DNA of 64,000 nucleotides from Mesorhabditis belari. Lineage: Eukaryota; Nematoda; Chromadorea; Rhabditida; Rhabditidae. A program made the translations under genes and the position numbers. The stretch is taken from contig CAUEEP010000735.1 in the NCBI GenBank assembly GCA_958450365.1, forward strand, positions 749,501 to 813,500. The letters are read 5' to 3'. Below are positions 56,901-64,000 of this stretch, in pieces (position 1 is the first letter of the stretch; each line of letters starts with the position of its first letter). The notes beneath the pieces are model-generated. The model saw only the letters and a list, made by a program, of their open reading frames with translations. It was not told where the DNA came from and did not search any database.

Positions 56901-59900
56901 AGGGTGTGGGGTACTATAACAGTATATACGGTATGTTTATTAAGCCAAACGAGTCCATAATAAGCTAATAGTAAGCTTTAAAAGGTTCAATTTCGTTTAC
57001 CAAAAGCGAAACGTTTACAAAATTCTCTTATTTATTACTCGAGAGTTTTAGAAATGGTAATATTTTTTTCTCTAAAGTCTTTTCAATATCATTATGACTA
57101 GAGTGTCGACTCTCGACTAATGCTTTTTCTAAAATGACTTTGGGAAAGAGTTACGTTGGCTTTCATCAGATCAATTCAATTTTTAAATCATTCGCTGAGC
57201 CTTGTAAGGGCTGAGCCTCGCTGAGCTGAGCCTCATCAAATGATAACAAAATTGAGCTGATCTTTAAATTGATCTGATCTGATTGGCAGTTTGACTGGTT
57301 TTCTACGGTGGTTTTCTCAAATAGATGCATTTTCGAAAGCGCGTTATTCGAAAGGGACATTCGAAAGGGACACACTCTAGTTATGACACTTTTTGAAGGT
57401 TTTCATTGAGAAAATCTTAATCACATTTATCGAGAAAACACCTAGAAATCAAATTTTTACGCTCAATTATCGAAAGACTTCCCTAAAAGAGAAATTTTTT
57501 ATAAATTCGGAACTTTTGAATGAATTAAGGTAATTTTGGTAAAAGCTTTGAGAAATTGATTGGTTTTTGAATGAGTTTTGAGATTATTGCTTTCAGAAGA
57601 GTTTCATTCACGTTTCAATCGTTCTGGTTTACTATTTTGATCAATTCTGAGCTTGTTTTAACTTTAAATTATCAAAATTTTGCCCAATTTGCTTATTGGA
57701 TTTGGATTCTGGTTTTGGTTCACAATTTTCAGCTAATTATCGCTAGTTTCAGCTAGCTAGCTTTTTTAAGTTATCGATTTTACCCAACTTAGTTATTGGA
57801 TTTGGATTCTGGTTCTGGTTCACAATTTTCAGCTGGTTTTAACGTTAAATTATCAAAATTTTGTTCAATTTGCTTATTAGATTTTGATTCTGGTTCTGGT
57901 TTACTATTTTGATCAATTCTGAGCTAGGTTTAACTTTAAATTATCAAGATTTTGCTCAATTTGCTTATTAGATTTTGATTCTGGTTCCGGTTCACAATTT
58001 TCATCAATTTCCAGCTGGTTTTAACTTTAAATTATTGATTTTACCCAACTTACTTATTGGATTTGGATTCTGGTTCTGATTCTGGTTCTGGTTCACAATT
58101 ATCAGCTAATTATCGCTAATTTCAGCCAGCTAGCTAACTTTAAGTTATCGATTTTACCCAATTTTGTTATTGAATTTGGATTTTAAACGTTTTCTCTTCT
58201 TTTTCTTGATTATTGAATTTGTTTTCAAACGTTTTTCTATTCTTTTTTAAAGTATTAAACTTTTTTAGTACAATTTCAATTTCAATTCAAATTTTCAGTT
58301 CTCACCCGCATCCCCACTGATCTCTATTATTTTCGATCAATTCAGTGGGATCAAAGAGGATGTCGTGGACTTCACCCGGCTCCGCTCTTCTCCCACTCGT
58401 TCCTTTGTTGGCTATTTTTGGAAACGCTCTTGTTGTATTGGCCGTTTATCGAGAAAGATCACTACACACTGTCACGAATCTCTTGATCGTCTCGTTGGCA
58501 GTATCAGACTTTTTGGTGAGTGTTTATGAGCTTTGATTATGAGCTTTGATTATGAACTTTGAAGACTATGAACTATTATTCAAAATCAGGATCTAATTCC
58601 CCAAATTTGACAAGCTTTCCCGACTTAATTACAACCATTTTAAGCCAAAAATTTGCATTCAATTACACCCAAACAGTCATCTTGTTCTAAATTTCAAAAA
58701 CTACTTGGAAAAAACGATTTTACCTATATCTCAACATTGATATCAACATTTCAAAAGCCCAAACATGCTCACAAATCATTTCCTAATCTTTATGTATAAT
58801 TTTTCTTTCTCTAGCCTAAAAAATTTGCGCAATATGCTAAGCCTTTAGGGATTTGAGAATAGAAAAAGCTGAAAGAGAGCTGTCACTTTTGGCGTTCATT
58901 CTATTGACTCAAAAGAAATGAACGCTTTTCCTCTTTTTCTAAATATCAAAGACAAGAGTTTCCGTTTTTTGGAGGGCTTCCAAAGTTCGATGAAGTGTCG
59001 AAGAAGTGCTTCCTTATTCGGGGTTTTTGTGACATGACTTTGAATCAGTTCAGTTTTGAGAAGATTCCTTTAATGATTCAAAAAAATCTGAGAGATGATT
59101 GAAGAAAATAGAGTTAACTATAGGTTAGCATTGTTTAAAAGTTGATTTAAAGTTGATTTAAAGTTGATTTAGATTTAGATTTAGCTTTAGATTTAGATTC
59201 AGATTCACAAGCATTTCTCCTAGGCTTTAGAATTGATTCAATGGCTTAGGCTTAGCTTAGGCTTAGCTTAGGCTTAGCTTAGGCTTAGCTTAGGCTTAGC
59301 TTAGGCTTAGCTTAGGCTTAGCTTAGGCTTAGCTTAGGCTTAGCTTAGGCTTAGCTCAGGCTCAGGCTCAGGCTCAGGCTTAGGCTTAGGCTTAGGCTTA
59401 GGCTTAGGCTTAGGCTTAGGCTTAGGTTTAGCTTAGGCTTTTCTAAACTCTGGAAAACTTCTAGTAAAAACAGTGCAACTTTAAGAACAATCAAATCCTA
59501 TTTTAATCCTGTTCAAAGCCCGAATCCACCTCCATATTTTAAAGATCTTTCAAATTAGACTCATAAAAGCCCAAAAGAGACCAAGCGGTCACAAAATTAG
59601 CTTTCAGTTCCCTATTGGGAACTGAAAGCTAATTTTATGCTTTTTCACTGGGCTACTTTATTCCCAATCCACCTTTTTTTCACCACAAAATCCTTGGAGA
59701 CTTGTTTAAGGTTTTTAGCTTTGAAAAGAAGAGAAACACGTTCACAAAAAGAGCTGGGACTGAAGGGGAGATGCTGATGAATGCATAGATCTTGGAGTTT
59801 TCCTTGGGATGGCCAGCTAACAAATTCGACCGGAAATTGAGAATTTGTTTAAGTAAATGATCTATTAATTTGTAAAGGGTCAAATTTGTAGAGTATTTCG

Positions 59901-62390
59901 ATGCTTCTAAACCTGTTTAAGGCCTGTTTATAGCTTGGATTTAGTCTAAAAGCCTTGATTGAAGAACCAAAAGGGCTACTAGATCTAGTACTGGGCTAAG
60001 TCAATACAAGAGTAAAGATTGTACTTGCTCAAATTTCAAGAATTTGCCTTTTGTCTGGCTAAACATTAAGATCAGAAAATTATTTACAACTCTTGAGTAC
60101 TCTTGCAACCTCTTCCACCCTTTTTTTTCAAATTCTAGACCTTGAAACTCAAAGTTTTCAAGAATTCCATCATCAATTTCTCATTGAGAAGAAAATATTC
60201 TGATTTCTGTGAAAGCTAATCTTATAGAAAGGCTTTATTTGAGGAAGTGCATGAGTTTTTTCTCCTTTTCTCCGCGATTTCATCAATGATTCATAAATCG
60301 CATGCACCGATATCCCAGTGGCGATTGGAGGGAAATGAAAGGGGGAACGAGCGATTGAAATGATGAGATAAACATAGGGATTTTGGAGAACGAATTTGTG
60401 GAGTATTGGTGGAGCTGGGGGTTTTCTTAAATGATAACTTGTTTACAAAATTTGTCTAGAATTCGTTGTCTTAGGTTCAAGCTAATCTCAGCTAGAGCTA
60501 GAGCACTAGATTGCCACTTTAAAGGTTCCAAAACATTCAATACTCAACCAAATTTGCTGAAATTTCAAACACAGCTTAGACTTGCCTTAATGTACTAAAA
60601 TTTGAAGTGAGCTACAACCGATTGAACCAGGAAAGATTGAACCAGGAGAGAGCTTGACCAGACAGAGCTAAAAGCCAAGTTAAACCTAAGCAGGCCTGGC
60701 TTCTGGAATTACCTTGCCTAGCACGGCTTTGAAAAATCTTCTTTAGAGCTTATTTTTAAAATAAGAAGATATTAAAATAAGAAGAATTGCTATTTCCTTC
60801 TTCTTGTTGTTCTTGTTCTTGTTTAGTTCTTGGGAAAGTTTAGGCTTTAGTTTAAAGCCTTGTCCAGAAACTAATCCAGCTCTAAACTGAAAAGAAAACA
60901 ATCCCAAAAAGTTTTTTGAAATCACAGATCATTTATTTCATTATTTATTTAAAAAACCCTTCAAAATTTCTTCAATTTCCAGGTTGCGATGTGCGTGATG
61001 TCGTTTGGCGTGTACGTGGAGGTGAGCGGTTTATTTTTTGAGCTAGAGAAAGCTTGACTCAAAATACCACAAACTAAAAATGGATCAGAACCAGTAGCCC
61101 TAAGTAAAGAAGGTTTTGAAGTAAAGAACGCTAAAGTAAACAAGAAAATGATGAGGAAATTCATAAAAACAAGTCGATGAGCTTTAGCTAATCAATGCGA
61201 TGAATCAACGACTAAATTTTCAAATCAGCTAATTGAAATAGCTTCAAATCAATTTGAGATTTAAATTTCCAGAATGTAAAACGATCTAACTCTTCCTAAA
61301 GAAGAAAATCTAGCTTACTACATCAAAATTTCAGCTAAACCAATTCCATTGGGGTCTTGGTCAGGTGGTGTGCAATGTATACTTGGCGGCTGATGTCATC
61401 TGTTCCACTGCATCGATTTTAAATCTCTTGGCGATTTCGCTAGATCGGTGAGTTGATTCTTTACTCGTTAAGTTGTTACAAAGTTGTTGAAAACCTAGAA
61501 TTAGCCAATCCAGGCAAATCCAGATCAATCCAGGTCAATCCAGGCCAATCTAGACCACTCCAGGCCACTCCAGGCCAATCTAGACCACTCCAGGTCATTC
61601 CAAGCTAATCCAGGTCAACCCAGGCCAATCCAGACCAATCCAGGCCACTCCAGGTCAATCTAGGCCACTCCAGGCCAATCTAGACCACTCCAGGCCAATC
61701 TAGACCACTCCAGGCCACTCCAGGTCAACCCAGGCCAATCCAGACCAATCCAGGCCAATCCAGACCAATCCAGGCCACTCCAGGTCAATCTAGACCACTC
61801 CAGGCCAATCTAGACCACTCCAGGCCAATCTAGACCACTCCAGGCCACTCCAGGCCAATCTAGACCACTCCAGGCCAATCTAGACCACTCCAGGTCATTC
61901 CAAGCCAATCCAGGCCAATCCAGGCCAATCCAGGCCAATCCAGGCCAAGCCAGGTTCTTCTCTTCCACCTCAGAGCAAAGCCAGGCTTGACTTGGATTTT
62001 GAGACAACCAAAGACCAAGTTTATTCAACTTTTCATTCGCAATAATCTCTGAACATTTCACTTTCTCTAGGAATACTTTTTCACTTCTGTTCTTGACGTT
62101 GTTAAAGTTTCTGTCAATTACAGCCATTTCACATAAATGCCAAATGCAAGTGTCAGAAACAGTAGTCTTTTGCAAGGTGACTAAATTAAAAATTCAGAAA
62201 ACGAAGAAAAATAAGACAAAGTATATAAAAATGAATTATTTTTAGATACATTGCGATATCGCATCCGATCTCTTATGCTCAATACGGGAGTCGGAATGGG
62301 CGAGCGATTGTAACGATTTCGATCGTTTGGGGCGTTTCGATTAGTGTCGGGTTTCCGATTTTGCTCGGAGTGAATGCGATGGTTGATGGG
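53992..62390 (+). CDS. D2-like dopamine receptor (GPCR class A), partial
   Basis: Exons: 53992-54109 (tentative N-terminal), 58346-58515, 60983-61021, 61335-61447 and 62246-62390; all phases agree (1, 0, 0, 2, 0). The gene continues past the right edge. 58346-58515 holds TM1 with [10 protein letters not shown] (Asn1.50) and TM2 with SLAVSDFL (Asp2.50). The 39-bp exon continues TM2 ([10 protein letters not shown]). Next come Cys3.25, the amine-binding Asp3.32 (YLAADV), CSTASILNL, and the D-R-Y motif, split by an intron. The last exon has [15 protein letters not shown] and TM4 with Trp4.50 (SIVWGVSIS). CSTASILNL with AISLDRY points to the D2 class (C. elegans dop-2/dop-3 type); I cannot tell which. 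These receptors couple dopamine to Gi/o at the plasma membrane of neurons. Introns reach 4.2 kb and carry a MITE, telomere-like arrays and satellites. TM5-7 are not in the window. Confidence 0.85.
55049..55261. mobile_element. MITE family C, copy 5
   Basis: TATTTTCTCTAATAGTAGTG at left, CACTAATATTAGAGAAAAT at right; same body as the other copies. Lies in the 54110-58345 intron of the dopamine receptor gene. Confidence 0.85.
56494..56935. mobile_element. MITE family D, composite copy 2
   Basis: Inner element 56494-56758 (TACCCTAAATACTG to CAGTATTTACGGTA) with the mirrored ATCAAAAAATAGC motif, followed by a GGCCAAACTTGAGCC-rich block and a second terminal copy (CAGTATATACGGTA). It is the reverse complement of 18071-18720 in layout. 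Confidence 0.75.
57590..58130. repeat. ~120-bp imperfect tandem repeat
   Basis: Four to five diverged copies of a block with TTGGATTCTGGTTCTGGTT, CACAATTTTCAGCT and TTTAACTTTAAATTATC. It contains many TTTTCAG-like strings, which are decoy splice acceptors in the intron just before the TM1 exon. Confidence 0.75.
59245..59440. repeat. Interstitial telomeric array: (TTAGGCTTAGC)n, TCAGGC, (TTAGGC)n
   Basis: It begins with about ten copies of the 11-mer seen at 43056. Then come about four TCAGGC units, and then about eight perfect tandem copies of TTAGGC (about 59378-59426), the canonical nematode telomere repeat. It lies in the 58516-60982 intron of the dopamine receptor gene. Confidence 0.93.
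59593..59636. repeat. Perfect 20-bp hairpin with 4-nt loop
   Basis: AAAATTAGCTTTCAGTTCCC, loop TATT, then the exact reverse complement. No mismatches. It is intronic (dopamine receptor gene). Too short for a standard pre-miRNA. Confidence 0.9.
61508..61955. repeat. 10/20-bp minisatellite (CCAGGCCAATCTAGACCACT)
   Basis: About 45 decamers of CCAGGCCAAT and CTAGACCACT, with higher-order blocks, filling more than half of the 798-nt intron between TM3 and TM4 exons. Confidence 0.95.
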
Positions 62391-62474
62391 GTGAGTAAAG
62401 ATTGAAATCTTGCTCTAGTTAAGCTATGATTTGATTTCGAAGAATCTGTCGTAGTGTTGAATAGAACCACTAGA

Positions 62475-62548
62475 CAGTCCAGCTCAGTCCAGCTCAGTCC
62501 AGCTCAGTCCAGCTCAGTCCAGCTCAGTCCAGCTCAGTCCAGCTCAGT
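62475..62548. repeat. 10-bp tandem repeat (CAGTCCAGCT)
   Basis: Seven copies of CAGTCCAGCT shortly after the TM4 exon's donor. From 62550 to 63830 no receptor exon is seen. Confidence 0.92.
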
Positions 62549-63061
62549 TCGGTTGATCTTCTCAGCCTAGTTCAGTCACCTTTGAACTGAAATTGAACTG
62601 TTTTAGTCTAGAATTATCTTCTCAGGTTAAATCTTGAATTAAACTAAGCTGAATTCATATAAAACCCATTAGACTGGACTTTCGACTAGTTGAACTGACT
62701 GTATTGGATTTTACAAGTCTAGAAACCATTGAACCCATTAAACCAATTGAACTATACCGGTTTCGTTACCGAAATCAGGTTAAGAATGTTAGGAATTAGA
62801 TGCATTAGATAAACGAACTCAATCTTGAAAGCTCTGAATAACAATCTAGGCATTTCTAACAATCTAGACTCATCCTTTCTTAGTCTTATTAAAAATATAA
62901 TGAATAATATAGTACAAACAATGCACAGCACTCAACTCAAACAATAAGCAACAACAACAAGAACAAAAGCTCCCTAAACCTCTAAAATAAACCTCTAAAC
63001 TCAACTCCTAAATGTAGAGAAAAATCCATATGGATCCATATCAAAAAAAGAACCAAAGAAA

Positions 63062-63137
63062 GAAATAGCTGGCGGAATTGAACCCTTGACCTCCTGACTA
63101 GAATCCAGGGTTTTTATCCAGTCGGCTATTGTGGCAT
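63062..63137 (-). pseudogene. tRNA-like sequence
   Basis: Minus strand: AATAGCCGACTGGATAAAAAC (A-box-like), CAAGGGTTCAATTCCGCC (good T-arm) and a GCTATT end that can pair with AATAGC. Geometry is wrong for a canonical cloverleaf. Probably another tRNA-derived SINE head. Confidence 0.4.
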
Positions 63138-63834
63138 TGATAATTTTGGCATTGATAATACTTCTAAAAGATCCCCCAGCTCACTTGAACTAACTAACTA
63201 TCCAGTTGGCCATTGCTAAACAACTATCCAGTTCGGCTATTGCAGCATTGATAATTTTTATCTAATAGAATACTTCTAAAAGTTCCCCCAGCTCCCTTGA
63301 ACTACATTCTACCCATTTCCTTCTCTATTCCTATTTTTCGGAACTCAAAGATCGTCTCGAATTCTCAAGAATCCCAAAGTTCCTATGTTGAAGCAAACAT
63401 TGAACGATCCATCATGTTTTCTCTTTTTTCTTGGTTTCGTTTCGTCATTTGTTCACTTCCCAACTCTTTCTTTATGGTCTCTGGAGAGGTTTTGCTGAAA
63501 AAAAGTGGCCATTTTTTATAAGCCAGGACACTTAACCTCAATTTTGAAAGGAATTTGAACACAAAAAGTTGAGCAAAAAAAAAGGAAAATAGTTATATAG
63601 TATAGTATATAAGTATAGTTATATGCTATATAGTACTCAAATGTTATAAACTATAAACTATAAATGTTATAAAGTACTTAAATCCTTAAATCAAGTACTT
63701 AAATCCTTAAATTTTTGATTGATTTAAGTTTGATTCTTAAAACTGAACTTGTTTTTGTCATAAACTTGAATCCAAAGATTGAAATTGTTTCAAGATTAAT
63801 AGATTTAAAATTTCGATATCTCATTGAGCTTTTG

Positions 63835-64000
63835 TACCCCTCTTCGATATCTCATTGAGCTTCGATATCTCATTGAGCTTCGATATCTCATTGAGCTTCG
63901 ATATCTCATTGAGCTTCGATATCTCATTGAGCTTCGATATCTCATTGAGCTTCGATATCTCATTGAGCTTCGATATCTCATTGAGCTTCGATATCTCATT
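63835..64000. repeat. 18-bp minisatellite running off the window
   Basis: At least eight perfect copies of TTCGATATCTCATTGAGC at the right edge; the true size is unknown. Confidence 0.95.

Noticed and set aside
61810..62175. 121-codon minus-strand frame rich in Trp and Gly
   Set aside because: Mostly the CCAGGCCAAT minisatellite within the receptor intron.
63805..63999. Frame with repeated MRYRSS
   Set aside because: Product of the 18-bp array at the right edge.

Overview
The window reads as nuclear DNA of a nematode, probably a free-living rhabditid-type (clade V) worm. The reasons are: spliced genes with strong TTTTCAG-type 3' splice sites and several 38-48 nt introns; two nematode-specific serpentine chemoreceptor genes (srv/srg-like); a DUF229-type relic; a chitinase-like GH18 gene; and interstitial arrays of the nematode telomere hexamer TTAGGC. 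It is AT-rich and extremely repeat-laden. Species and chromosome cannot be told from the sequence.

Layout. 0-1.4 kb: last exons of an unrecognised plus-strand gene. 2.8-10.6 kb: two tandem minus-strand paralogous 7-TM chemoreceptors with identical six-exon architecture, whose introns hold a piggyBac relic nested in a palindromic element, tRNA-derived SINEs and large satellites. 12.0-15.8 kb: minus-strand secreted GH18 protein with an intact DxxDxDxE motif. 16-21.9 kb: fold-back elements and a plus-strand DUF229-type gene that lacks its middle. 22.1-29.9 kb: the most unusual part. Two divergently transcribed pairs of small secreted Leu/Gly-rich proteins (four genes) form a large inverted duplication around a 2.9-kb spacer that holds a C-type-lectin pseudogene and a fold-back transposon. 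30-58 kb: mostly non-coding, with MITEs, an LTR-element remnant, a mariner fragment, a LINE 3' end, a 5S rRNA-derived pseudogene, a roughly 0.9-kb tetranucleotide satellite and telomere-like arrays; a few weak candidate exons lie among these. 54-62.4 kb: plus-strand exons of a D2-like dopamine receptor, TM1 to TM4, which runs off the right edge.

Gene models were built by hand from splice-site consensus, reading-frame phase and paralogue comparison. The two chemoreceptors, the GH18 gene, the four secreted genes and dopamine-receptor exons TM1-TM4 are phase-consistent at every junction. The candidate exons at 33-47 kb are weaker. Nearly every large intron carries its own tandem repeat, so long open frames inside those arrays are not genes.
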